A DNA stretch of 64,000 nt. Origin: Caminibacter pacificus (GTDB taxonomy: Bacteria > Campylobacterota > Campylobacteria > Campylobacterales > Nautiliaceae). The stretch's first letter is position 1. Each line of letters opens with the position of its first letter. The stretch spans positions 1 through 64,000 of the forward strand of contig NZ_RJVK01000006.1 in assembly GCF_003752135.1 (NCBI RefSeq), written 5' to 3'. A program made the translations under genes and the position numbers. The notes under the pieces are model-generated. The model saw only the letters and a list, made by a program, of their open reading frames with translations, made no database searches and was not told the origin of the DNA. Positions 34,177 to 41,983 of the stretch are shown here, one piece after another.

Positions 34177-34911
34177 ATGAATTTGGGGACGAAAAATAGA
34201 GAAATGCAAAAAGTTTTTAGACTTATACCCTACAAACAAAAAATATTCCAAAAAGACGGAAAACCCTTTGGTGTTGAAATACTTGCAAGAGGAATTAATA
34301 AAAACGGAAAAGTTATAAGCCCGCTTTTTATATTCAAACATCTCAGAACTCAAAATAACTCTAAGTATATAAGACTTATTAAAGCTTTTTACGGAAAAGT
34401 TTTTTATTTTGTTATTCCTCAAATAAATACAAATGTATTTATTAATTTGAATTTGGGAGATTTGCATAACGTTAATTTCATAAAATTTTTTGAAAAAGCT
34501 TTAAGAGTATTAAAAAACAAAGGTTTAACAAACCGAATTTATATCGAAATAACGGAGGATTTTATTGATGAGGAGGGAATTAAAAGAATTCAAGCCTTAA
34601 AAGAAAAATACAAATTTAAAATTGCGCTTGACGATTTTGGAACGGGTATGAGTAATATCGATACAATTATGAATTTGAAGCCAGATATAATCAAACTTGA
34701 TAGGTCGTTTGTAAAGATGAAAGACAACTCTTTTTTTGTGAGTTTGCTTGATGCTATTTGTACGCTTGATTGCCCTTTTGTTGTTGAGGGTATAGAAGAG
34801 TTTGAAGATTATAAATTTTTCAAAGAAAAGAAAGTTAATTTTTATCAGGGTTTTTTACTTTCAAAACCCTCCCCTTTTCTTTATAAAAAGAAAAAAAGAA
34901 GATTAAAATAA
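34177..34911 (+). CDS. EAL-domain cyclic-di-GMP phosphodiesterase (244 aa)
   Basis: The length is that of an isolated EAL domain. The signature is EIL at 34-36, followed by INLNLGD, IEITEDF, LDDFGTG (D152, D153), IKLDRSF, VVEGIEE and YQGFLLSKP. These include the metal- and substrate-binding E, N, E, DD, K, E and Q positions of active phosphodiesterases. Such enzymes cut c-di-GMP to pGpG and favour motility over attachment. No sensor domain is attached. Being under a box promoter, it may lower c-di-GMP in the host at the time the accessory set is expressed. Confidence 0.85.
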   Translation: MNLGTKNREMQKVFRLIPYKQKIFQKDGKPFGVEILARGINKNGKVISPLFIFKHLRTQNNSKYIRLIKAFYGKVFYFVIPQINTNVFINLNLGDLHNVNFIKFFEKALRVLKNKGLTNRIYIEITEDFIDEEGIKRIQALKEKYKFKIALDDFGTGMSNIDTIMNLKPDIIKLDRSFVKMKDNSFFVSLLDAICTLDCPFVVEGIEEFEDYKFFKEKKVNFYQGFLLSKPSPFLYKKKKRRLK

Positions 34912-35139
34912 AAATCGCTCTTCACTCTCTTTTTTCTTAATTATGACGGGATATCCGTCTTTGTCAAAAGTTTCAATTTCATACCCTTTTTTTATAAGGG
35001 AGATTTTCTTTTTTAAGCTTCTTCGTTTTAGGGCTTTTGAAATAATTACGTAACTTACGTAGCTTAACGCAAAAAGAAAAAAAAGCGTAGAAATACTTAT
35101 TATGCTCATAAACCCGCTCATTAATACTACATCGTTCAT
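34903..35139 (-). CDS. Small membrane protein (78 aa)
   Basis: One or two N-terminal hydrophobic helices (residues 5-35) and a basic C-terminal tail. AAAAGGAGAAAAA precedes the ATG. It follows the TOPRIM gene directly and is the last gene of the SSB operon. No family recognised. Confidence 0.45.
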   Translation of the reverse strand: MNDVVLMSGFMSIISISTLFFLFALSYVSYVIISKALKRRSLKKKISLIKKGYEIETFDKDGYPVIIKKKESEERFLF

Positions 35140-35757
35140 TTATTTTTCTCCTTTTAAAAATTTTGTAATGTAAGTAATTGTATTCGTTCCGTTTGGATTA
35201 AGATTTTCAACCGAGTCTGGTTTTTTGTTTAGCAAAATATCTATTGTTTCATTTTTTCTAAAACCAAACCCGGTTTTTTTAATAAGTTTATTTTCTTTAT
35301 GTATTATCTCAAGATACTTTTCCAAATGACACTTATCAATAAATTCGCTAAAGATAAAATTGTCATATTGATAACCGAGCTCACAAAACGGAACTCTTAT
35401 TATTTTTTCTTTGTCAAAGCCGCTTGCAATGAGTTTGTAAAACAATATCGAAGACATAAGCTCACCCATTTCATCAAGGTCATATCCGATAAAAATGTAT
35501 GAGCTCTCATACTTTTTAGTTATAAAATAAACTATATCATCATAATATATATTTTTTAGTTTTATAGAGATGTCTTGATTGTTTAATTTTATCGGCGTTG
35601 ATATTTTCATTTCGCAAGTTTCAATTATATTCTTCGTTTCCCCTACCGGTTGGGGATAAAATGTAAAAGATAAAAAATCCGAATTTGTGATTCTTCTAAG
35701 TTCTTCATCATAATGAGTTCCTATCGAACTCTCTGATACGAAAAGATTTTTTTTCAT
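35140..35757 (-). CDS. TOPRIM-only topoisomerase-like protein (205 aa)
   Basis: IFIGYDLDEMGELMSS has the exact DxDxxGE spacing of the type IA topoisomerase TOPRIM site (D93, D95, E99), and the N-terminal LFVSES fits the first strand and its acidic residue. No active-site tyrosine domain follows; the protein ends 100 residues later. A protein with only the tyrosine region is encoded at 10201-10809, so the pair could be a split enzyme. It is in an operon with SSB. AAAGGAAG precedes the ATG inside the upstream gene. A TOPRIM nuclease or primase-like protein is the alternative. Confidence 0.55.
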   Translation of the reverse strand: MKKNLFVSESSIGTHYDEELRRITNSDFLSFTFYPQPVGETKNIIETCEMKISTPIKLNNQDISIKLKNIYYDDIVYFITKKYESSYIFIGYDLDEMGELMSSILFYKLIASGFDKEKIIRVPFCELGYQYDNFIFSEFIDKCHLEKYLEIIHKENKLIKKTGFGFRKNETIDILLNKKPDSVENLNPNGTNTITYITKFLKGEK

Positions 35758-36145
35758 TTTCTTCCTTTATGTTTTCAATTACGAAAAAAAATAACAATAT
35801 AAATAACGTATATATTGTAGAAGTAATAAAAAAAGCAAACAAACTCTTAAAATAAAGAGTTTTTAAAATATTTGATTCTATTATCCCTATAAAAATTTTA
35901 TAGTATAATAACGGAGCAAGGAAAATGGAGAAAGAGAAAACGCAGTCGTCTAAGCTTAAGGCGACTGCAAACGGAATTATTAGTATCGTCATCAGTATTA
36001 ATGAAAAACCTACCGCGGTAAAGATTGCGGTATATATTGGTAAAAATTTTAAAATCTTAAAAGAAATTCCTATATAATATAGGAATAAAATACCTACGAT
36101 TCCGCTTAGTAATATTTTTGCGATGTCTTTTATCTTACTACACAT
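35708..36145 (-). CDS. Four-helix membrane protein (145 aa)
   Basis: Four hydrophobic helices between residues of about 8 and 125, with a charged C-terminal tail that overlaps the start of the TOPRIM gene by 50 bases. No family recognised. The overlap suggests coupled translation. Confidence 0.45.
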   Translation of the reverse strand: MCSKIKDIAKILLSGIVGILFLYYIGISFKILKFLPIYTAIFTAVGFSLILMTILIIPFAVALSLDDCVFSFSIFLAPLLYYKIFIGIIESNILKTLYFKSLFAFFITSTIYTLFILLFFFVIENIKEENEKKSFRIREFDRNSL

Positions 36146-36157
36146 TTTTAATCTCCG

Positions 36158-36640
36158 TTAAAATGGAAATTCATCTTCGTCAATGTCGATATTTGGCAAT
36201 TTTGTTTGTCCGGTTGTTTGTTCGGACTGCGGTTGGTCTTGTTGCATTTGAGGTTGATGAGATTGAGTTATAGGCTGTGTTGATGTTTGGGGCTGAGAAT
36301 TTTGATTTTCTTGTTTTGTACTTAAAAACTGCACTTTTTCGGCGACAATTGAATGTTTGTTTCTTTTTTGTCCGGTACTATCCACCCAACTTTCAAGTAT
36401 AAGTCTTCCCTCAATTAATACTTTATTACCCTTTTTGAGATACTGATTGGCAATTTCGGCACTTCTACCAAAAAGCGTAATATCAATAAACATAACTTCT
36501 TGTTTCTCTTCACCTGTTAAGTTGTCTTTATATTTTCTGTTCGTTGCAAGTCCGAATTTTGTTATTGCCGTACCGCTTGGAGTATATTTTAACTCCGGGT
36601 CTCTTGTTAAGTTTCCTATAAGAATTACCTTGTTAAACAT
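36158..36640 (-). CDS. ssb: Single-stranded DNA-binding protein SSB (160 aa)
   Basis: An OB-fold domain (residues 1-108) with the SSB signatures [18 protein letters not shown] and FIDITLFGR is followed by a Q/P-rich linker and the acidic tip DEDEFPF that docks replication and repair proteins. A plasmid-borne SSB coats the incoming single strand after conjugation and can damp the SOS response. It overlaps the upstream 41-codon gene by one base. Confidence 0.95.
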   Translation of the reverse strand: MFNKVILIGNLTRDPELKYTPSGTAITKFGLATNRKYKDNLTGEEKQEVMFIDITLFGRSAEIANQYLKKGNKVLIEGRLILESWVDSTGQKRNKHSIVAEKVQFLSTKQENQNSQPQTSTQPITQSHQPQMQQDQPQSEQTTGQTKLPNIDIDEDEFPF

Positions 36641-36765
36641 TATTTCTCCTTTAATTTTTTGTTTCTATAAGGTTTTATAATTAATTCGTTTTTTTTAGTT
36701 TTTGGATTATATCTGTAATATGTAGAAATAAGACGTTTAGCTTCTTTAGGGGACATTCTTATCAT
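36640..36765 (-). CDS. Small basic protein linking two operon genes (41 aa)
   Basis: ATG at 36765 overlaps the stop of the upstream gene (ATGA), and its TAA shares a base with the ssb start (TAATG). The 41 residues begin [12 protein letters not shown] and are strongly basic. AAAGGAG for ssb lies within its last codons. The perfect coupling on both sides argues that it is translated. Function unknown; nucleic-acid binding is possible. Confidence 0.5.
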   Translation of the reverse strand: MIRMSPKEAKRLISTYYRYNPKTKKNELIIKPYRNKKLKEK

Positions 36766-37148
36766 TGTAGTTCCCCTACGACTTTTTTAAATTCTTCCTC
36801 AACCACTTTTTTGAATAGCGCTTTGTAAAAGTCATTTGCATTCTTTTTTCCAACGTCCGCAAGCCCCTTTAGCATTTTGAGCTTCTTGATTGTTTCTTTG
36901 TCTTCCACTTCGTTAAGGGTAAATGAAATTCTTACGTTGTTTCCCTGAGCTATTTCTTTTAACTCTCTTTTTTTTACTTTATTTACAAAGTTCTTGATAT
37001 TTTCAGGATTATTTATATCAAGCTCTTGAATATCCTCCGCAGTTACGAATTGCGGGTTTATTTCAGGAATTTTCCCGTCTTTTATTAGTTTGTTTATATA
37101 CGCACGAATTTCCTCTTTTGTGCTTGGCAATATTTCTTTGATATTCAT
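36762..37148 (-). CDS. Protein of unknown function in the SSB operon (128 aa)
   Basis: A charged helical protein with an N-terminal STKEEIRAYINKLI segment and K/E-rich C-terminus. It has no recognised domain. TAAAAGGAG precedes the ATG. Its position upstream of ssb suggests plasmid replication or maintenance. Confidence 0.5.
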   Translation of the reverse strand: MNIKEILPSTKEEIRAYINKLIKDGKIPEINPQFVTAEDIQELDINNPENIKNFVNKVKKRELKEIAQGNNVRISFTLNEVEDKETIKKLKMLKGLADVGKKNANDFYKALFKKVVEEEFKKVVGELQ

Positions 37149-37163
37149 TTTTACTCCTTTTAA

Positions 37164-37748
37164 TTAAAATTGATATGGAATTTTAAAAACTTTTTCCTCA
37201 TCGGTTCCGTTTATACTTAACTTAAGTATAACTTCTTTTTCTTTTATTTCCGATAAAATCCTCAACTTTTTTTCTGCAAGATATGCTAAAGTGGCAAAAA
37301 TGATTATTTCAGAAAAAATATCTGAATCAACGTCTAAAGTAATTTTATTTTCTAAAACAAGAGAAAAGAGTTGTGATGTTCTTTCGTCGTCGATAATTAC
37401 GTTTTTGTTAAGAATATCGTTAATGTAATTTTTCTTTATAAAAGTTATGAAAAATAACTTAATAAGCTCCGGATTGCCTTTTATTTCAATACTTAATTTC
37501 TCAGGGTTATCAACATAGTATAGATTTGCTTCAGCAAAACTTCCGTCTTTGTACTCTTCCTTTAATTTTAATATATTTTCATCTTTTTGCTTTTCTAAGA
37601 AGTAAAGTTCTTGATATAAAAGAAAACTTAAATTTAATAACGTTCTGTTTCTATTTGATGTTTCAATGCCTAAGCCTATATCTATCTCTTTATTTTTTCT
37701 ATCTATGTTTATTTGAAGTAATTTGACTTTATTGTTTCTTTTTTCCAT
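37164..37748 (-). CDS. Protein of unknown function, first gene of the SSB operon (194 aa)
   Basis: A mixed alpha/beta protein without membrane segments. It is the promoter-proximal gene after a region of long palindromes, so it could be the DNA-binding regulator or initiator, but no helix-turn-helix is evident. No family recognised. Confidence 0.45.
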   Translation of the reverse strand: MEKRNNKVKLLQINIDRKNKEIDIGLGIETSNRNRTLLNLSFLLYQELYFLEKQKDENILKLKEEYKDGSFAEANLYYVDNPEKLSIEIKGNPELIKLFFITFIKKNYINDILNKNVIIDDERTSQLFSLVLENKITLDVDSDIFSEIIIFATLAYLAEKKLRILSEIKEKEVILKLSINGTDEEKVFKIPYQF

Positions 37749-37815
37749 ATTTACCCCTTAAACTTTTATTTATATGATTATAAATAATAATCGTCATATA
37801 TTCAAGATAGATTAT

Positions 37816-37919
37816 AAAAATTAAAGATAAGTTTTTATAATATAAAAAACATTTTTTATGTTTTAGGGGTAAAACTACCTATAAAAAATTAAAGATAAGT
37901 AATACTTATCTTTAATTTT
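37816..37919. promoter_or_regulatory. Palindromic operator region between divergent operons
   Basis: AAAATTAAAGATAAGTA at 37885-37901 is mirrored by TACTTATCTTTAATTTT at 37903-37919 around a central A, a 17-bp arm palindrome. A further copy of the half-site occurs near 37816-37831, enclosed by TTATAAAAA and TTTTTATAA. Repeated half-sites between the divergent genes at 37748 and 38021 suggest a regulator or initiator binding region. Confidence 0.7.
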
Positions 37920-38020
37920 GTATGATTTTTTGATATTATTTGTCTGTTAGAGTATTTTTTAGACGTTTCAAAAGTTACCTAAAGCTTAATTTTTAACAAA
38001 ACCGAACTAAAAGGAGAAAA

Positions 38021-38218
38021 ATGAACGAAATTGTAGAAAAAGCAATTAAGTCACCTATTTTTCAAGAATTAATCGCTGTTGCCGATAATGTAGAGTATAA
38101 AGGCAATAAGGTGATTTTTAAACGATTAAGAGAAAAACCGAAAATAACACCGATTAAGAATCGATTACCTGTTAAATATGTAGTTTATCACAAAAACGAC
38201 TTAATGCTTATCTTTTAA
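38021..38218 (+). CDS. Small protein of unknown function (65 aa)
   Basis: AAAAGGAG precedes the ATG. It is a basic, beta-rich protein. It is divergent from the SSB operon across the palindromes and might be their cognate DNA-binding protein, though no motif shows this. Confidence 0.45.
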   Translation: MNEIVEKAIKSPIFQELIAVADNVEYKGNKVIFKRLREKPKITPIKNRLPVKYVVYHKNDLMLIF

Positions 38219-38262
38219 CCGATTTTTTGCGGAAAGAAAACAAAAAAGAAAAAGGACGCAAA

Positions 38263-38883
38263 ATGAAAAAACAAACAAAAAAAGAACTTGCGCTGCTGTT
38301 TGCAGCGTATGTATTTATTAACAGAGGTTTGGAAATAGCCGAGGTTAAAGAAGAGGATGTTAAAATTATGGACGAATATTCGCTTAAAGTAATAAATATC
38401 TTCCAAAAACTTAAAAAACTCTCCCCTACTTTTCATAATAGAGAGTTAGTATTCTATTATTACAAACGCTTATATTTACTTGAAGACAAACCGGTAAATA
38501 TAGCTCCGTTGGTTTTAGGGCTATTTCTATTAAGAACATATCTCGAGTTAAGAGAAGAAACTAAATATATAAATGTAGCAAGCAAAAAAGAAGTTGAAAG
38601 AATTATCAGGGAAGTCTCAAAAGATTATGAGATAAAACCTGAAGACGTCAGACTTGCCTATGAGTTTGCTACGGCTTTTCTCCCTGAGAAAGCCGGTTTA
38701 ATTGAATTTAAAAAAATTACTAAAAGACTTTTTGGGATTGAGTTTATTAAAAACCTGAATTTTACTATCGAGATGATTGAAAAATACAAAAAGGGTCTTA
38801 AAATTACCCAAGAGGCTATTCTAAAAGCTAAAAAAGCTACCGAAGAATTTTTTAACCCTATGTCTTGTATTAATATTTTCTAA
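38263..38883 (+). CDS. Helical protein of unknown function (206 aa)
   Basis: The start at 38263 follows AAAAAGGACG; an upstream in-frame start at 38227 lies in the purine-rich leader. The protein is fully helical and basic, with no membrane segment and no recognised family. The leader (TTTTTTGCGGAAA, then A/G runs) is a relative of those at 20578 and 48565. Confidence 0.45.
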   Translation: MKKQTKKELALLFAAYVFINRGLEIAEVKEEDVKIMDEYSLKVINIFQKLKKLSPTFHNRELVFYYYKRLYLLEDKPVNIAPLVLGLFLLRTYLELREETKYINVASKKEVERIIREVSKDYEIKPEDVRLAYEFATAFLPEKAGLIEFKKITKRLFGIEFIKNLNFTIEMIEKYKKGLKITQEAILKAKKATEEFFNPMSCINIF

Positions 38884-38935
38884 AGAGAATTTTTATTTTC
38901 CAGCCGTTATTAATTGCTCCTCTTTGGAGCTTTTT

Positions 38936-38992
38936 ATGAGTGATAAAATCGACGAAAAAACGTTTATAGAAATTAATTATTCTACTTGTTAA
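38936..38992 (+). CDS. Possible 18-residue peptide
   Basis: An ATG nine bases after GGAGC opens 18 codons (MSDKIDEKTF...). GCTCC and GGAGC form a small hairpin that would hide the ribosome site. It may be chance. Confidence 0.2.
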   Translation: MSDKIDEKTFIEINYSTC

Positions 38993-39005
38993 AAAAGGAG
39001 GGAAA

Positions 39006-39239
39006 ATGACAATATTTGGATATGATATTGATGTGGTTATGAAAGCCTCTTTATTACTTGGGTGGGTCATTGTATCCACCTTGTTTTTAATTTATGCAAA
39101 TCATAACTATTTAAACAATCTTTATTGGTATAAAAAGGGATATCATTATTATAAAAATAAAGTAAAAATATGGGCGGGATTAAACTTTTTTGCATTATTA
39201 TGTGTAATATCTTCAATAGTTTTAATTGCAATTAGTTAA
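39006..39239 (+). CDS. Small two-helix membrane protein (77 aa)
   Basis: Hydrophobic helices at about 10-30 and 52-75 flank a basic, tyrosine-rich loop. AAAAAAGGAGGG precedes the ATG. It lies 13 bases before the recombinase gene and is probably co-transcribed with it. Confidence 0.45.
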   Translation: MTIFGYDIDVVMKASLLLGWVIVSTLFLIYANHNYLNNLYWYKKGYHYYKNKVKIWAGLNFFALLCVISSIVLIAIS

Positions 39240-39252
39240 GTAAAGGATAATA

Positions 39253-40173
39253 ATGCTTGAACAGCAAATCGATTCTTTTATCAAAGAGTGTCATATTAAA
39301 GGGCTCTCTCATAACACCATTAAAAGATATGAGAGAGTTTTGCACAATTTTAATGAATTTTTATATGAATATGCCGGAGAAAGAGATATTAAAGATATTA
39401 CCATAAACGACTTAGAGCCGTTTTTAGTTAAGGAGTATATATTTAAACTCCAAAAAAAAGGCATTTCAAATTCTTCTGTAAAAAACGAGTATGATATTAT
39501 CAAGTTATTTATTAGACATATTGTCGAAAATTACGATATTAATTTTGATTTTTCTAAACTTAAAATAAATATTAAAAATCCCCATAAAATCAAACCTCAC
39601 CTTACTAAGAACGAATATGAAAAAGTCTTAAATGCCTTAAAGGAAAAACTAAGAAAGACTAAAAGCCTTAACGTTTTTTCTACGTTTTTAACTATTTATA
39701 TACTCGCCTTAACGGGTATGAGAGCCGAAGAGCTTATAAAAATGAAAAAAAATAACATCTCTATTGATGACGAATGGTTCTTAAAATTAAAGATTAAAGG
39801 AAAAGGGGGCAAAGAAAGAGAAAATTTTATATTATTAGAAAATATAGAAGAATTTTTAGAAAAATATGAGAGATTGAAAAAAAAAGAAAATATATTCGAA
39901 AATGAATATTTTATAGTAAATAAAAAAAACAAACCTTTAAAATATAATAATCTCTACGTAACAAATAATAAGTTTCTGTTGAAATTAGGAATTGATAAAA
40001 ATAAAAAAGGACTACATTTATACCGCCGGACTTTCGGAATGTTAAAACTTCAAGAGGGGCACGATATCGCCGCAATAAGTGAATGGCTCGGTCACCACAA
40101 TATAGGAGTGACTCACAAATATTATGCGAGAGCGAATGAAATAGGAAAAAAACGACTTATCTTAAAAAATTAA
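39253..40173 (+). CDS. Xer-like tyrosine recombinase (306 aa)
   Basis: The catalytic set is complete: R157 in TGMRAEE, the GKGGKER lysine loop, HLYRR (H255, R258), GHH (H281) and the tyrosine Y290 in THKYYA. Length and single-domain layout resemble XerH of Campylobacterota. Plasmid-encoded enzymes of this kind usually resolve dimers at a site close to the gene, but no dif-like site was identified. The 3' end overlaps the convergent gene by 17 bases. Confidence 0.85.
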   Translation: MLEQQIDSFIKECHIKGLSHNTIKRYERVLHNFNEFLYEYAGERDIKDITINDLEPFLVKEYIFKLQKKGISNSSVKNEYDIIKLFIRHIVENYDINFDFSKLKINIKNPHKIKPHLTKNEYEKVLNALKEKLRKTKSLNVFSTFLTIYILALTGMRAEELIKMKKNNISIDDEWFLKLKIKGKGGKERENFILLENIEEFLEKYERLKKKENIFENEYFIVNKKNKPLKYNNLYVTNNKFLLKLGIDKNKKGLHLYRRTFGMLKLQEGHDIAAISEWLGHHNIGVTHKYYARANEIGKKRLILKN

Positions 40174-40981
40174 TATCGACAATATCTTCTAAAAAAACTT
40201 GTTTATCTATTTTTAGTTTTTCAAAAAACTCTCTTCTCTTTTCGTCTTCTTTAAAAATGCTCTTATATACTTCAAATACCGCATTTATTATATTGTCTTC
40301 TTTTAGAAGAGTTTTTTGAATTTGATGAGTGTTTATAAAAACTTGAGGTATATCTTTAAGTATTTGCTCGTTAAAGTTTTGTTGTATTGTGATTATTTCA
40401 TCTCTCTTTTTTTTCTTTTTCAAGTTTTCAAAATAATCACTCTCTTCAAGTTCTTCAAGAAGCTCATTTATAAAGCTTTTAGCCGATTTTCTGAGCTCTT
40501 TTTCCGATTTGTATGTAAAGAATTCATCAAGTACTTTTTCGATATCGTCTTCTTCTATCTTGTTAAAGTTAATTTCAAAAAAATTTCTAAAATGTTTCAA
40601 TTCCTTTTTAACATCTTCCGGGAGTTTTTCGAATTGCTCTTTTGGGGTTAGTTCTTTTTCTTTTTCCGTTTCCTCAGGGGTGTTTTCTTTATTTTTTACA
40701 ATTTCCTTATTTTCCGCTTCAATTTTTTTGTTGTTTTCTTTTTTTACTTCCTTATTCTCCTTAGGATTGTCTTCTTGTTGAGATGTTTGTTTAGTTTTTT
40801 CTTTATTGTCTTCTTTAATGTTTTGTTGAGGTTGAGGTTGAGGTTTAGGCTTTTCTTTCGTTTTTTCTTCTTTTTTAATTGCTTTTGCTATATCTTGAAT
40901 GGAAAAGGTAACTTTTTCTTTTAATTTTTTATCTTCTTGTATCTCTTGCCCTTTTGTTTTGTCTAAGGTTTTAATCGCCAT
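40157..40981 (-). CDS. Disordered K/E/P/Q-rich protein with helical C-terminus (274 aa)
   Basis: Residues 35-110 are low-complexity K, E, P, Q and N (KPKPQPQPQQ); residues 110-270 are helical. It is the last gene of the conjugation operon. A long flexible arm before a folded domain would suit a tether at the transfer machinery. No family recognised. Confidence 0.5.
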   Translation of the reverse strand: MAIKTLDKTKGQEIQEDKKLKEKVTFSIQDIAKAIKKEEKTKEKPKPQPQPQQNIKEDNKEKTKQTSQQEDNPKENKEVKKENNKKIEAENKEIVKNKENTPEETEKEKELTPKEQFEKLPEDVKKELKHFRNFFEINFNKIEEDDIEKVLDEFFTYKSEKELRKSAKSFINELLEELEESDYFENLKKKKKRDEIITIQQNFNEQILKDIPQVFINTHQIQKTLLKEDNIINAVFEVYKSIFKEDEKRREFFEKLKIDKQVFLEDIVDINFLR

Positions 40982-41243
40982 TTTTGTTTCCTTTTAGAAA
41001 ATTCATAATTTTTTTTACTAAAAAGATGTTTTTCTTATCAGTATATATATAAGAAAAGTTTCTATATAGAATTAAAAAAAGCCAAGAGCTTATTAGCATT
41101 GCAAAAGGAAAGAATAAAACTTTAAACGATAAATAAGCGATTATTAAAAAAATAACTCCCTCTTTTGTTAAAAAGAAATATCCTATAGAGAGTTTTTTCT
41201 TATATTGTGTTTTATATAAAAACTCTCTAAATTTATCTTGCAT
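40971..41243 (-). CDS. Small membrane protein, possible VirB3-like subunit (90 aa)
   Basis: Two adjacent hydrophobic helices (about 27-60) with basic ends, the size and topology of VirB3. Sequence similarity is not evident. It lies next to the VirB8-like gene, which supports a role in the inner-membrane complex. Confidence 0.4.
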   Translation of the reverse strand: MQDKFREFLYKTQYKKKLSIGYFFLTKEGVIFLIIAYLSFKVLFFPFAMLISSWLFLILYRNFSYIYTDKKNIFLVKKIMNFLKGNKNGD

Positions 41244-41246
41244 ATT

Positions 41247-41969
41247 TTACCTTTTAGTGATAATAGGGATATTGATTTCCGTAAATTTAAGCCCAAAAGG
41301 ATTATCTATATTTCCGTATCTAACGACGTTAAAAAACCCTTTGGCTTTTACGTTAAAGCTAACTTTTTTACTTCTCCATTTATTCAGAGTTGTAAGCTCT
41401 TTATAATAGGCATTTACTATCGCATAATAAGTTATATTAATGGTAAAATTACCTTTTTTATCGACGTTGTAAAGGTTGATTTTATAATCATATACTCTAA
41501 CATATTCAGGGTATTCGTCCTCGTTTATCAATTCAAAAATGTTTTTAGCATAATTCTGAATAATTTTTTTGTTTATAAGATAAGGCAAAAATGTCTTAAA
41601 CGGCGTATATTTTTTAATCATATCTTCATAAGAAGTATAATTTACCTTAAACCCCTTAGAAACCGAAACTAAATCTTGAATTAAATGCTCTTGAATAAGA
41701 TTTTTAACGTATAAAGCAACTCTTTTATCCGAATAAAATACCGGTTGTTTTTTAAGAGCTACAATATTGCCCGTACTCGAGATAAATATAACTTTTCCCA
41801 AATCCTTTTTAACATAACTTAACGTTTCTTGATTTTTATCCAGCAAATCCCCTATTTTTGAATTAAGGTATAAGAAAGTAACGACAATCATTATAGTAGT
41901 TATCCACGCGTTTGTCGTAAAAAATTTGATTACTTTTTTGTTAAAGTTTTCCATATTACTAAGTTTCAT
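41247..41969 (-). CDS. VirB8/DotI-like inner-membrane protein (240 aa)
   Basis: A short cytoplasmic N-terminus, one membrane helix (about 20-37) and a periplasmic domain of about 200 residues with the alternating helix/strand pattern of the NTF2-like fold; the C-terminal strands end NPFGLKFTEI. This is the topology of VirB8, DotI and TraM (IncI), which link the inner-membrane complex of type IV systems. The call is from topology and context. AAAGGAGAAA precedes the ATG. Confidence 0.5.
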   Translation of the reverse strand: MKLSNMENFNKKVIKFFTTNAWITTIMIVVTFLYLNSKIGDLLDKNQETLSYVKKDLGKVIFISSTGNIVALKKQPVFYSDKRVALYVKNLIQEHLIQDLVSVSKGFKVNYTSYEDMIKKYTPFKTFLPYLINKKIIQNYAKNIFELINEDEYPEYVRVYDYKINLYNVDKKGNFTINITYYAIVNAYYKELTTLNKWRSKKVSFNVKAKGFFNVVRYGNIDNPFGLKFTEINIPIITKR

Positions 41970-41983
41970 TTTTCTCCTTTTTT

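Noticed and set aside
40316-40781. Serine- and phenylalanine-rich reading frames on the + strand opposite the disordered conjugation protein
   Set aside because: They are antisense readings of K/E-rich codons without ribosome sites.
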